A DNA stretch of 64,000 bases, from the NCBI RefSeq assembly GCF_014230305.1, contig NZ_JACLAU010000015.1, positions 1 to 64,000 of the forward strand, in the 5' to 3' direction. Shown here one piece after another: positions 15,867-25,668 of this stretch. Position numbers and translations under genes: made by a program. Under the pieces are notes generated by a model, which was not told where the DNA came from, searched no databases, and was given only the letters and a program-made list of their open reading frames with translations. Origin of the DNA: Novosphingobium aerophilum (GTDB taxonomy: Bacteria > Pseudomonadota > Alphaproteobacteria > Sphingomonadales > Sphingomonadaceae). Every line of letters begins with the position of its first letter. The stretch's first letter is position 1.

Positions 15867-17184
15867 CGCCGATCAGCGCCGCCAGCGCGGCGATGCTCTG
15901 GTCGAGCGGGACAACCTCGCGCTGGGCCTGGCCCAGGAAGGCGCGCATGGGCTCCTGCATGGCAATGGCCCGGTCGAGCAGGGGATCGGCCCCCGCGCGA
16001 TAGGCGCCCATCAGCACCAGATCGCGGTTCGCCTCATAGCTCGCCACCAGCGCGCGGAAGGTGCGTGCCATGCGGGCATGGGCCGGATCGGTGATGTCGC
16101 TCATCACGCGTGAGAGCGAGGCAGCGATGTCGATCGCCGGATACTGCCCGCGCTGGGCCAGATCGCGCGACAGCACGACGTGGCCGTCCAGGATCGAGCG
16201 CGCGGTGTCGACCACCGGATCGTCCTGGTTGTCGCCATCGGCGAGCACGGTGTAGAGCCCGGTGATCGATCCGCCCGAAGCGACCGAGTTGCCCGCGCGT
16301 TCGACCAGCTTGGTGATCGTGGCGAGGGCGGAAGGCGGATAGCCCCGCGCCGCGCCGGGTTCGCCCAGCAGCAGGGCGATCTCGCGCCCGGCATGGGCGA
16401 CGCGGGTCAGGCTGTCCATGATCAGCAACACCCGCTTGCCTGTCGCGCGGAAGTGCTCGGCGATGGATGTCGCCAGCATGGCGCCGCGGATGCGCAAGTT
16501 CGGGGCGTGGTCGGCCGGCACGGCGACCACCACGGTGCGCTCGCGCTTTTCGCCCGCCATGTGCCGTTCGACGAAGTCCGAGACCTCTCGCGCCCGCTCG
16601 CCGATCAGCCCGACGACGACGATCTCCGCCTCGGCCCCGCTGGCGATCATGTCGAGCAGGACGGACTTGCCCACGCCCGATCCCGCCATCACGCCGATGC
16701 GCTGGCCGACCCCAAAGGTGGTCAGGGCATTGAGTGCGCGCACCCCGGTGTCGAACGGCTCACGCACGGGGGCGCGGTCGAGCGCACCGGTGCGGATGCC
16801 GCCGGCGGGCCATTCGTCGCGGAAATGGATCGGGCCCATGCCATCGATCGGATGGCCCTCGCCATCGACCGCGCGGCCCAGGAAAGCCTCGCCCACCGGC
16901 AGCATGCCGGGGTGACCCTCGGGCCGGACCCGCGAACCGGGGCGCAGCAGCACCGTGTCGCCCAGCAGCATCATCAGGGTGCGGCCGTTGCGGAAGCCGA
17001 TCACCTCGGCCAGCGGCTCGCCGCGGCCATGGGCGACGCGGCACAGCGCGCCGACCGGGATCGACAGGCCGGCGACCTCGATCAGGCCGCCGTCGCAGGC
17101 CGCGACCACGCCATAGCGGTGCGGGGTGAAATCCGGCTGGGCGGCGGCCAGCTCGTCGAGCAGCGGCTCGAACAGGTTCAGCAC
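15856..17184 (-). CDS. fliI: Flagellar export ATPase FliI
   Basis: An F1-like ATPase with Walker A GSGVGKSVL, Walker B around VLLIMDSLTR, and the GERGREV-like segment GERAREVSDF. It energises export by ungluing chaperone-substrate complexes with FliH and FliJ. I chose GTG at 17184 (about 442 residues), which overlaps the fliH stop by only 7 bases; an ATG at 17217 would add 11 residues of fliH-phase sequence (MAPGPGRGVPR). The translation after VLNLFEPLL aligns with the family start. Confidence 0.95.
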   Translation of the reverse strand: MLNLFEPLLDELAAAQPDFTPHRYGVVAACDGGLIEVAGLSIPVGALCRVAHGRGEPLAEVIGFRNGRTLMMLLGDTVLLRPGSRVRPEGHPGMLPVGEAFLGRAVDGEGHPIDGMGPIHFRDEWPAGGIRTGALDRAPVREPFDTGVRALNALTTFGVGQRIGVMAGSGVGKSVLLDMIASGAEAEIVVVGLIGERAREVSDFVERHMAGEKRERTVVVAVPADHAPNLRIRGAMLATSIAEHFRATGKRVLLIMDSLTRVAHAGREIALLLGEPGAARGYPPSALATITKLVERAGNSVASGGSITGLYTVLADGDNQDDPVVDTARSILDGHVVLSRDLAQRGQYPAIDIAASLSRVMSDITDPAHARMARTFRALVASYEANRDLVLMGAYRAGADPLLDRAIAMQEPMRAFLGQAQREVVPLDQSIAALAALIGDGA

Positions 17185-17786
17185 GCGTGGAACGCCTCGG
17201 CCAGGGCCCGGCGCCATTGCGCGGGGCCGTCCTCGACCCCGCCGTTCTGGGTCTCGACCCGCAGCGCGCCGCGTTCGAGCGAGGGATCGGGGCTGATCTT
17301 CCAGTCCTTGGGCAACTGCTTGCCGATCAGCGCCCAGTCGTCCGGGTGGAGGCGGATCGTGCGATCGTCATCGGCGCGGGCCAGCATGGCGACGGCCCGT
17401 TCGACCCGGGCGGCGAGCGCGGCGGCGTCATGGGCATAAGGCACCAGGGTCGCCTCGCACAGCGCCATCACGGTGTCCTGCAGGCGCTGGCGCAGCGTTT
17501 CGGCCATGTCGGCATCGAAGCGGGTGAAGGCGAATTCCAGCGCGGTGCGTGCCTCGGCCTCGGCGGCCATCTGGGCCTCGGCCTCGGCCCGGGCATCCTC
17601 GGCGCCGCGGGCATAGCCTTCCGCCCAGGCCAGGGCGACCGGATCCTCGATCTCGACCGGCTCCGGCGCTGCCCCCGGCAGCCCATAGGCCGGATAAGCG
17701 CCGGACGACGGGGCCGGGGCGAAGCGGCTATCCTGCCGGAAGCCGTGCTCGGCCGGAAGTCCTGTCAGGGCCGCGAGACTAGACAT
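17178..17786 (-). CDS. fliH: Flagellar assembly protein FliH
   Basis: A 202-residue protein with an Ala/Glu-rich coiled-coil middle (about 50-95, GYARGAEDARAEAEAQMAAEAEA split by the family GxxxG-like spacing) and a C-terminal ATPase-binding domain with DDWALIGKQLPKDWKISPDPSLERGALRVE. FliH dimers hold FliI at the C-ring. It overlaps fliG by 8 bases and fliI by 7. Confidence 0.92.
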   Translation of the reverse strand: MSSLAALTGLPAEHGFRQDSRFAPAPSSGAYPAYGLPGAAPEPVEIEDPVALAWAEGYARGAEDARAEAEAQMAAEAEARTALEFAFTRFDADMAETLRQRLQDTVMALCEATLVPYAHDAAALAARVERAVAMLARADDDRTIRLHPDDWALIGKQLPKDWKISPDPSLERGALRVETQNGGVEDGPAQWRRALAEAFHAC

Positions 17787-18804
17787 AGTCGTCGTCGCCG
17801 GCCCCGAACACGATCGTCCCTTCGGCCGCGAGGCGGCGCGCCACGGCGACGATCGCCTTCTGCGCGGCGATCACGTCGGCCATCTTGAGGCGGCCGCGGT
17901 TGGCGATCTCGTCCTTGATGCCGTCGGCGGCGCGGCTCGACATGGCCTTGAAGAACACGGTGCGTTGATCCTCGGCGATGCCCTTCAGCGCATCGATCAG
18001 GGTGTCGCTCTCGACCTCGCGCAGCAGCGCGCCCATCGCCTGCGGATCGAGCACGAAGAGGTGCTCGAACTTGAACATCTCGCTTTCGATCTGCTTGGCC
18101 AACGCCTTGTCGAGCTTGGTGATCTCCGGCATGACCCGCTTTTCCACGGCCTTGCCCGCGGAATTGATGATCTCGGCCGCCTCGCGCGGGCCGCCCATGG
18201 TGAGCGGCGCAGAGCCGTGGGCCTCGCGGATACGCTGGCCAAGCAGTTCGTCGAGCATGGCCAGGGCCTCGGGCTGGACCGGGCCCAGCGTGGCGATGCG
18301 GTGCACCACCTGGGGCTGCTTGTCCGAGGGCAGGGCGTGCAGCACTTCCGCGGCGATCTCGGGATCGAGCTGGACCAGCAGCACGGCGATCGCCTGGGGG
18401 TGTTCCTCGCTGATCAGCGGGACCAGCGCGTCGGGATTGAGCCAGCGCGCCAGCTCGAGCGCGCTCGGCGGCTTGTGGTCGGGCGGAATGATCCGCTGCA
18501 TCAGGTTGTCGGCCTTCACCCCGCCGACTGCCCGGGTCATCAGCGAGCGGACCTGGCCCAGCCGATCATGTGCCTTCAGGCCCAGCCGTTCGGTCTTGTC
18601 GACGAACGAGGCGATGGCATTGGCGATCACCTCGGGGGCGATCTCGCCCAGGGCGCACATCTTTTCGCCCAGCAGCCGCAGTTCGGCGGGTTCGAGGCGG
18701 GACAGGATCTGGGCGGCCTGCCGTTCGTCCAGCAGCATGACCATGACGGCAGCGCGATCGGCCTCGGTCAGGCTCTCCGGGTCCAGCGTGGTCACGGCGT
18801 TCAT
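17779..18804 (-). CDS. fliG: Flagellar motor switch protein FliG
   Basis: A 341-residue armadillo-like protein. It shows the EEHPQAIA motif (about 137-144), the middle-domain joint, and a C-terminal charged torque helix region (about 285-310, DQRTVFFKAMSSRAADGIKDEI) that meets MotA. FliG is the rotor face of the C-ring, binding FliF above and FliM below. It overlaps fliF by 4 bases. Confidence 0.96.
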   Translation of the reverse strand: MNAVTTLDPESLTEADRAAVMVMLLDERQAAQILSRLEPAELRLLGEKMCALGEIAPEVIANAIASFVDKTERLGLKAHDRLGQVRSLMTRAVGGVKADNLMQRIIPPDHKPPSALELARWLNPDALVPLISEEHPQAIAVLLVQLDPEIAAEVLHALPSDKQPQVVHRIATLGPVQPEALAMLDELLGQRIREAHGSAPLTMGGPREAAEIINSAGKAVEKRVMPEITKLDKALAKQIESEMFKFEHLFVLDPQAMGALLREVESDTLIDALKGIAEDQRTVFFKAMSSRAADGIKDEIANRGRLKMADVIAAQKAIVAVARRLAAEGTIVFGAGDDDYV

Positions 18805-20456
18805 GCGGCGGCTTCCGGTTCGGCGGGGGTGTGGTTGAGCATTTCGCGCAGGGCGAGCACGGCATCATCGGGGCGTTCGGCGGCGATCCGCTGGGCCAGG
18901 CTGACCTGTTCGACCAGCTCCTCGGCGCTGACCGGCGGCGGCGGGAGCGGCCGGGCGGCGCGCCCCTGGCCCTCGGCGCCCTCGGCCTCGTCCTCGTCCT
19001 CGCGGCGCGGGGCGGCGGCGGGCTCGCGCTTGAGCGCATTGATCAGCGGACGTACGCCCAGCAGCAGGACCAGCAGCACGCCGAGCAGGGCCAGGCCATA
19101 GCGGACGTAGGACTGGAACCACGGTTGCTGCCACATCGGCATGGTATCGACCACCGGGGCGTCGAACGGGCGGAGCACCACGGCCACCTGGTCACCGCGC
19201 GCCGGATCGGCACCGACCGCAGCGCTGACCAGCTGCTTCATCTGTTCGATGTCCTGCGGCTTGGCCTTCTTCAGCGCCGTGGCGCTGAGTGCGACGGCGA
19301 CCGACAGGCGCTTGATCTTGCCCGGCGTGCCATTGGCCACCGAGACCTCGCGGCCCAGCTCATAAGTGCGGGTGGCGCTCGATTCCCCGTTCGTCGGCGT
19401 GGCCCCGGGAGCCGTGGCGGCGGGCTGGGTGCCCTGCGGCGGTCCGGGCGAGGCCGTGGGGGCGGGCGGTGGGGTGTTGGCGGTGACGCCCGGCACCCCG
19501 ACCGCACCCGGCGCGCCAGCGGTCTGCGACTGCTGCTGCGTTTCGGTGCGAAGCACGCCCTGCTTATCATAAGACTCGCGCGCGGAGGTGACCTGGTCCA
19601 TGTCGAGTTCGACCTGGACCTCGCTCGAGAAGTTCCCCGCGCCGACCATGGGGGTCAGCAACTGGTCGAGCTGGGTGCGCAGCTTGCTCTCCAGCCGCCC
19701 CTGCAGTTCGAGCCGTTCGGAATTGCCATCGGCCTTCTCGGTCAGGAGCTGGCCATGCTGGTCGACCACGCGGACCGCGTCCGGGCTGAGCCCCGGGACC
19801 GATCCGGCGACCAGGTTGACAATCGCGGCGACCTGGCTGTCCGACAGTTGCCGGCCCCGGGCCAGGCGCACCATGACCGAGGCCGAGGGCGGCACGTTGT
19901 CGCGCACGAAGACCGACTTTTCGGCCTCGGCGAGATGGACCCGCACCGCCTCGACCCCGTCGATCTCCATGATCGACAGCGTCAGGTCATGTTCGCGCGC
20001 GGCGCGCAGGCGGTCCCCCTCGATTGCGCGACTCGCGCCGAGCGGCAGCTTGTCGATCGAGCTGGCATCGTCCGGCGCGGCGAGAGCCCCGTCCGAGGCG
20101 ACCAGCATCTTGGCCTTGTAGAGATCGTCCTCGCCCACGGTGAGCGAACCGGTCTGGTTGTCGATGTGATAAGCGATGCCGGCCTTGTCGAGCGTGGCGA
20201 CAACCTTGGCGCGTTCGCCGTCATCCAGTTCCGAATACAATGTGCGCTGGGCCTGCGGGGCCAGCGTGGCCCAGGCCAGGGCGACCAGACCGATGCCGGC
20301 GACCCCGCCGAACACCGGCAGGACCTTGCGCACCGGCGGCTGCTTCACGAAGCTGCCCATCCGCGACAGGAACGGCCCGCCGGCCGGATCGGTCAGCGGG
20401 GCAAGCAGGGAAGGCGCGGGCAGCGGGGCGGTCCCCGCGGCGACGAGATCGGCCAT
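18801..20456 (-). CDS. fliF: Flagellar MS-ring protein FliF
   Basis: A 551-residue protein with two membrane helices (about 45-65 and 450-470), ring-building motifs in between (ALDAEADPxI-type region replaced by YSELDDGERAKVVATLDKAGI), a Pro/Ala-rich loop at about 320-370 and a C-terminal FliG-binding tail (about 510-551). It forms the MS ring, the first structure assembled. It lies 3 bases after fliE and overlaps fliG. Confidence 0.96.
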   Translation of the reverse strand: MADLVAAGTAPLPAPSLLAPLTDPAGGPFLSRMGSFVKQPPVRKVLPVFGGVAGIGLVALAWATLAPQAQRTLYSELDDGERAKVVATLDKAGIAYHIDNQTGSLTVGEDDLYKAKMLVASDGALAAPDDASSIDKLPLGASRAIEGDRLRAAREHDLTLSIMEIDGVEAVRVHLAEAEKSVFVRDNVPPSASVMVRLARGRQLSDSQVAAIVNLVAGSVPGLSPDAVRVVDQHGQLLTEKADGNSERLELQGRLESKLRTQLDQLLTPMVGAGNFSSEVQVELDMDQVTSARESYDKQGVLRTETQQQSQTAGAPGAVGVPGVTANTPPPAPTASPGPPQGTQPAATAPGATPTNGESSATRTYELGREVSVANGTPGKIKRLSVAVALSATALKKAKPQDIEQMKQLVSAAVGADPARGDQVAVVLRPFDAPVVDTMPMWQQPWFQSYVRYGLALLGVLLVLLLGVRPLINALKREPAAAPRREDEDEAEGAEGQGRAARPLPPPPVSAEELVEQVSLAQRIAAERPDDAVLALREMLNHTPAEPEAAA

Positions 20457-20459
20457 CTA

Positions 20460-20827
20460 TCAGACCCCCATCCGCATGATGTCCTGGTAGGCCGAGAGCA
20501 GGCGGTTGCGCACCTGCAGCGTGGCTTCGAATGCCACCCCGGCTTCCTGACGGGCCAGCATCACCTTGGCGACATCGGTTTCCTCGCCGCGTTCATAGGC
20601 GGCCGACAGGGCCGAGGCCTTCTGCTGGGTGGCACTGACGCTATCCAGCGCGTTCTTCAGCGCCCCGGCAAAGCTATCGCCCTGGGCCTCTGCCGGCTGG
20701 GTCGCCGCCTGGGAAGCTGGGGCCGCATCCTTGACCTGCTGCAGCAGGTTGGAGCGATCGATGATCTGCTGGCGCATGGCGAGGATCTGCTGAAGACCCC
20801 CGGCGCCGCCAATCCCGCTGACCCCGC

Positions 20828-20831
<4 letters not shown>
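20460..20831 (-). CDS. fliE: Flagellar hook-basal body protein FliE
   Basis: A 123-residue protein with the FliE ending: QEAGVAFEATLQVRNRLLSAYQDIMRMGV, split by the conserved F-x-x-x-L-x-V-R-N spacing. FliE joins the MS ring to the proximal rod and gates rod export. Its ATG overlaps the stop of the upstream activator gene (ATGA), tying it to that regulator translationally. Confidence 0.93.
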
Positions 20832-22159
<1,328 letters not shown>

Positions 22160-22210
22160 CGTTTGAGACCCCAAGCGGATTAACCATCCCCTGGCCTTGT
22201 TTTGGCGCGG

Positions 22211-22236
22211 GAACGTCAAAGGCTTCGGTAATTTAA
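22211..22236 (-). promoter_or_regulatory. Weak FliA-like match upstream of the activator gene
   Basis: On the minus strand TTAAA (22236-22232), 14 bases, then GACGTTCCC. It keeps the 14-base spacing and the CGTTC core of the four better FliA matches but differs at other positions. It might give feedback transcription of the fli operon. Confidence 0.25.
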
Positions 22237-22309
22237 GTCCTTGTATATTTGCGTATGTGGAAACCCGTGGATTCCGGCAGCTTCTTGCCGGTCGCGTTGC
22301 CGCCCCGGC

Positions 22310-22337
22310 TTAAACTTGCCGCCCGGTTGCCGCTCTT
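22310..22337 (+). promoter_or_regulatory. Candidate FliA (sigma-28) promoter for flagellin
   Basis: TTAAA (22310-22314), 14 bases, GCCGCTCTT (22329-22337), a close relative of the enteric TAAA-N15-GCCGATAA. The start site would leave a leader of about 75-80 bases before the flagellin ATG, with GGAG 8-11 bases upstream of the start codon. Confidence 0.7.
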
Positions 22338-22422
22338 AGCCTCGGTTGCCGTGCCGGATGGGCCGGTCGGCGCCGGGACCTTCTCGGCCGGGATCATTCC
22401 GGAACGTACACGGGAGTAGACC

Positions 22423-23235
22423 ATGTCGGTTATCAACACCAATGTCAGCGCGATCCGCGCTTCGAATGCCTCGACCGCTGCCGGCAAGATGCTGGGCACG
22501 GCGATGGAGCGCCTGTCGACCGGCAAGCGCATCAACAGCGCCAAGGACGACGCTGCGGGCCTCGCGATTTCGACCTCGATGACCTCGCAGATCAAGGGCA
22601 TGGCCCAGGGCATCCGCAACGCCAACGACGGCATCTCGATGGCGCAGACCGCGGAAGGCGCGCTCGGCGAAGTGTCGAACATGCTGCAGCGCGTTCGTGA
22701 GCTGACCGTCCAGTCGCTCAGCGGCACCTATGACACGGCCGACAAGGCCCGCATGAAGTCGGAAGCCGACGCCCTGCAGACCCAGATGACCGACGTGCTG
22801 ACCAAGACCCAGTTCAACGGCATCAAGCTGTTCGACGGCACCGCCGGCACCGCGGGTGCGGTCAAGATCCAGACTGGTGCGAACACCACCGACACCGTGA
22901 CGATGACCTTCGCGAACATCAGCACCACGGCTGCGACCACGGTCGACCTCTCGGCCTCCACCTCGGCTGACCTGACCGCGATCGACACGGCCCTCGGCGT
23001 GGTGTCGGACACCCGCGCCAGCCTCGGTGCCAGCCAGAACCAGCTGGAATCGGCGGTCAACGCCCAGACCAACAACATCGTCAACCTGTCCGACGCCCGT
23101 TCGCGGATCGAAGATGCCGACTACTCGGCTGAAACGACCCAGATGGCCAAGGCCCAGATCCTCTCGCAGGCTTCGACCGCGATGATCGCCCAGGCCAACC
23201 AGAGCCAGCAGAACGTGCTGTCGCTGCTGCGTTAA
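22423..23235 (+). CDS. Flagellin
   Basis: A 270-residue flagellin with the classic N-terminal D0/D1 helices (INTNVSAIRASNASTAAGKM, LSTGKRINSAKDDAAGLAIS) and C-terminal D1/D0 region (RIEDADYSAETTQMAKAQIL, ending NQSQQNVLSLLR). Only about 60 residues of variable sequence separate them, so the filament surface has little of the outer D2/D3 domains of enteric flagellin. It is a single-gene unit with its own FliA promoter and a strong terminator, between the fli operon and the chemotaxis genes. Only one flagellin gene is present in the window. Confidence 0.97.
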   Translation: MSVINTNVSAIRASNASTAAGKMLGTAMERLSTGKRINSAKDDAAGLAISTSMTSQIKGMAQGIRNANDGISMAQTAEGALGEVSNMLQRVRELTVQSLSGTYDTADKARMKSEADALQTQMTDVLTKTQFNGIKLFDGTAGTAGAVKIQTGANTTDTVTMTFANISTTAATTVDLSASTSADLTAIDTALGVVSDTRASLGASQNQLESAVNAQTNNIVNLSDARSRIEDADYSAETTQMAKAQILSQASTAMIAQANQSQQNVLSLLR

Positions 23236-23266
23236 GTCGCCCTACCGCCCTCTCCCGGGCGTCCTG

Positions 23267-23298
23267 GCCCGGCGGCGCGCCAATCGCCGCCGGGCTTT
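23267..23298 (+). terminator. Terminator of the flagellin gene
   Basis: An 11-bp perfect stem (GCCCGGCGGCG / CGCCGCCGGGC) with a 7-base loop followed by TTTA, starting 32 bases after the flagellin stop. Confidence 0.75.
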
Positions 23299-23335
23299 AG
23301 GGTGTCCGGAGCGCGGGCTTCGACATGGTCCCACG

Positions 23336-23365
23336 GCGGCGCCGGACGATCCCGTCCGGCGCCGC
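23336..23365. terminator. Second hairpin between convergent genes
   Basis: A 13-bp perfect stem (GCGGCGCCGGACG / CGTCCGGCGCCGC) with a 4-base loop lies between flagellin and the convergent minus-strand gene ending at 23404. It lacks a T-run on either side, so it is a likely but weak two-way stop. Confidence 0.45.
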
Positions 23366-23403
23366 TTGGCGTTGGGGAACCGGGATCGAGGGCGGGGTCC
23401 GCG

Positions 23404-24297
23404 TCAGGATTGCGGCTGGCTGGCCGCTGCCCGCAGGCGATCGATCTCGCGCCGCAGGCGTTCGTTCTCTTCCGACAATTGCAGCAGCATCCGCCGGGCC
23501 AGATCGCTGGCACTTTCGGGCGGAGCTGCGGGATCCGGGGTCATGGCGGCCGGTTCGGTCGCGGCTGGCGGGGCAACGGCCTTGCGCTCGAGGCGGGTCC
23601 GGGCCTTGGGGAGGGCGGCGCGCTTGCGCCGCGGGATCAGCCGATCCAGCCAGGCGACAACCCGCGCGACCAGGCTGGACTGGGGACGGACCAGTGCCCG
23701 GCTGCGCGGCAGCCCGGCGGGAGCGAGCCCGGCCGGCGCGGCCCCGGCTGGTGTGACGATCGGAGCCGGCCGGGCGCCCTCGGTGGCCGGGACAGATGGG
23801 GCCGGCGGAGCCTGGACCAGCGCTTCGGGCGCGGCGGGAAGGGGCAGCGCCGGAGTCGTGGCGGCGGCCCGGGTCTGGCGCGATGCCGTGCGGGGCGTCC
23901 CTTTGGCGACCTTGCGCGTCGACCGGTCCGTTTTGGCTGAATTGGTCTGTTTCCCTGCCGATCGCTGAGTGGGTTTTGTCCGTTTCGGCGCGGTTTTCTT
24001 GGTCGGAGCGCTGGCCGCGGTCTGGCCGGTCCGGCGCCGCGGGGTGGCCTTGGTCCCCGCACCGCCCTCCGTCGCTGGCGCGGGCTGATCGGGCCGGGCT
24101 TCGAGCGGAGCGGCGACGATCACCGCCCCGCGGTGGGGCGGCACGCGGATCTCGGTGGGAAAGGCTGCCGGCCCGCGGGCCCATTTGGGGCCGCCAGGCG
24201 CCGGGGCGGACACGGCGACGGTGGCGTCCGGTTCGGTCTCGAGCCGACGGGCGACGGACCGTTTGCGGCCGCGAGCCCGGGTACGCGCATCCTGCAT
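23404..24297 (-). CDS. Basic, low-complexity protein with C-terminal coiled coil, unknown function
   Basis: A 297-residue protein, very rich in Ala, Pro, Arg, Thr and Lys. Residues about 85-145 are a Lys/Arg/Thr/Ser stretch (TKKTAPKRTKPTQRSAGKQ), like a nucleic-acid- or polyanion-binding tail. A short basic amphipathic segment (VARVVAWLDRLIPRRKR, about 208-224) and a C-terminal coiled coil (DLARRMLLQLSEENERLRRE, about 265-284) are the only ordered parts. The coiled coil, the maintained long frame and the tidy hairpin between it and flagellin argue for a real gene. I recognise no family; position next to flagellin suggests, but does not show, a flagellar link. Confidence 0.55.
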   Translation of the reverse strand: MQDARTRARGRKRSVARRLETEPDATVAVSAPAPGGPKWARGPAAFPTEIRVPPHRGAVIVAAPLEARPDQPAPATEGGAGTKATPRRRTGQTAASAPTKKTAPKRTKPTQRSAGKQTNSAKTDRSTRKVAKGTPRTASRQTRAAATTPALPLPAAPEALVQAPPAPSVPATEGARPAPIVTPAGAAPAGLAPAGLPRSRALVRPQSSLVARVVAWLDRLIPRRKRAALPKARTRLERKAVAPPAATEPAAMTPDPAAPPESASDLARRMLLQLSEENERLRREIDRLRAAASQPQS

Positions 24298-24387
24298 CGC
24301 GATCGTCCCCCCACGGAAAACCCTAGATGTAGCGTCTCATGGGCGTGGCGGTAACAACAGGGGGAATTCCATCCGGATCGATAAGTA

Positions 24388-24403
24388 TTGACGCGTATGT
24401 CAA
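24388..24403. promoter_or_regulatory. Small palindrome upstream of the basic-protein gene
   Basis: TTGAC-GCGTAT-GTCAA, a 5-bp inverted repeat with a 6-base spacer, in the roughly 200-base gap between the helical che-operon protein (ends 24502) and the start of the basic-protein gene (24297). It could be an operator. Nothing else in this gap stands out. Confidence 0.25.
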
Positions 24404-24501
24404 CGCGCCCGCCCCGATCGGAGCGAGCGCGCTGCCTGTTCGCAGTGGGACCTGTGGGGAGCGGCGCCAGGCGGCCGGGCGGGCCTGCGCCGGGAGGGGC
24501 G

Positions 24502-24807
24502 TCAGGCCACCTTGGCCGGAAAGGCGCTGCCGATGCGGCGCTTCACTTCCTCGATGCGCATCGCCTCGACCGCCGCGTGCGGGCAGTCGGCGAGCAGCAG
24601 ATCGGCGAGATGCAGTTGTTTCTGCGCGATCAGGTCGATGGCCTGAAGCTCGGTGATGTGGTGCGCCACCACCTCGGGATTGGTGCAGAGCTGCGCGCCG
24701 AGCGCCTCGACCTGGGCGGCCAGCTCGGCAAGGATGCCGGCCGCCGCCTTCAGGTGCGGGGGCGGCCCGCCTGCCGGGCCGGTCGCAGGGCTGGGTGAGG
24801 TGACCAT
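24502..24807 (-). CDS. Small helical protein at the end of the chemotaxis operon
   Basis: A 101-residue product with a Pro/Gly-rich start and two or three predicted helices (LKAAAGILAELAAQVEALGA; ITELQAIDLIAQKQLHLADLL). It follows cheW by 4 bases, so it is co-transcribed with the chemotaxis genes. The LQAIDLIAQKQ helix recalls the Q-rich helices of small chemotaxis-associated proteins such as CheZ-like phosphatases, but no catalytic motif can be confirmed. Treat the function as unknown. Confidence 0.6.
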   Translation of the reverse strand: MVTSPSPATGPAGGPPPHLKAAAGILAELAAQVEALGAQLCTNPEVVAHHITELQAIDLIAQKQLHLADLLLADCPHAAVEAMRIEEVKRRIGSAFPAKVA

Positions 24808-24811
24808 GGAC

Positions 24812-25252
24812 TCACGCCGCCAGTTCGAGGGTCTCGTTGTCCGCCAGAGCCGTCAGATCGAGCACCATGACCATCTGGTCCTCGAGCGCGGCCAGACCCT
24901 GCAGGAACGGCAGGACCGAGCTGTCGGCAGTGGCCGGCGGCGCCTGCAGCGTATCGGTGTCGATCGTCACGATATCGCTGACCGATTCGACGATCAGGCC
25001 GGTCTGGCGGGTGCCGAGCTGGGTGACGATGATGGCGTGGCGCGGCGTCGCCTCGACCGGGGTCCAGCCGAGCCGGGCGGCCAGATCGATCACCGGCAGC
25101 ACCGTCCCGCGCAGGTTGACCACGCCGGCGACATAGCCGGGCACGCGCGGCAGGCGGGTCGCCGGGGTCCACGCGCGGATCTCGCGGATCGCCATGATGT
25201 CGAGGGCAAAGACCTGGCCTTCGACCTGGAAGGTGATGAGTTCACGCAGCAT
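24812..25252 (-). CDS. cheW: Chemotaxis coupling protein CheW
   Basis: A 146-residue protein of the CheW fold: ITFQVEGQVFALDIMAIREI, then VPGYVAGVVNLRGTVLPVIDL, the motif that couples receptors to CheA. The end (MVMVLDLTALADNETLELAA) is typical. It sits between cheY and the small helical protein. No methyl-accepting receptor gene is in the window, so partners lie elsewhere. Confidence 0.94.
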   Translation of the reverse strand: MLRELITFQVEGQVFALDIMAIREIRAWTPATRLPRVPGYVAGVVNLRGTVLPVIDLAARLGWTPVEATPRHAIIVTQLGTRQTGLIVESVSDIVTIDTDTLQAPPATADSSVLPFLQGLAALEDQMVMVLDLTALADNETLELAA

Positions 25253-25276
25253 GAGCGTTCTCCTTGTTGGCGCGGA

Positions 25277-25648
25277 TCAGTGCGAGACGCGGCGGACCGC
25301 GGCGACCAGCTTGGTGGCGTCGAACGGCTTCACGATCCAGCCGGTCGCGCCCATCTGCCGGGCGCGGTTCTTCTTCTCGTCCGAGCTTTCGGTGGTCAGC
25401 ACCAGGATCGGGCGGTCGCGGTGGCGGGTGCCATTGCGCAGCGCCTCGATCAGGCCGAAGCCATCGAGCCGGGGCATGTTGATGTCGGTGATGACGACAT
25501 CGACCTCGTTGAGCTGGAGCCATTCGAGGGCGGACTGCCCATCGTCGGCCTGGGCCACGTCGAAGCCGTGGGTGGTCAGGGCGTGGTTGAGCAGCGCGCG
25601 CATGCTCGCGCTGTCGTCCACGGTCAATACGCGGGTGGTCTTGGTCAT
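25277..25648 (-). CDS. cheY: Chemotaxis response regulator CheY
   Basis: A 123-residue single-domain receiver from the ATG at 25648, with acidic pair D11-D12, phospho-acceptor D55 (ITDINMP), the Thr of LTTES and switch Lys107 (IVKPFD). It carries the signal from CheA to the motor. The longer open frame upstream to 25756 is cheD in another phase. Because FliM here lacks the EIDALL peptide, the docking site of this CheY is uncertain. Confidence 0.94.
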   Translation of the reverse strand: MTKTTRVLTVDDSASMRALLNHALTTHGFDVAQADDGQSALEWLQLNEVDVVITDINMPRLDGFGLIEALRNGTRHRDRPILVLTTESSDEKKNRARQMGATGWIVKPFDATKLVAAVRRVSH

Positions 25649-25668
25649 GGTCACACTCACTCGGCAGG

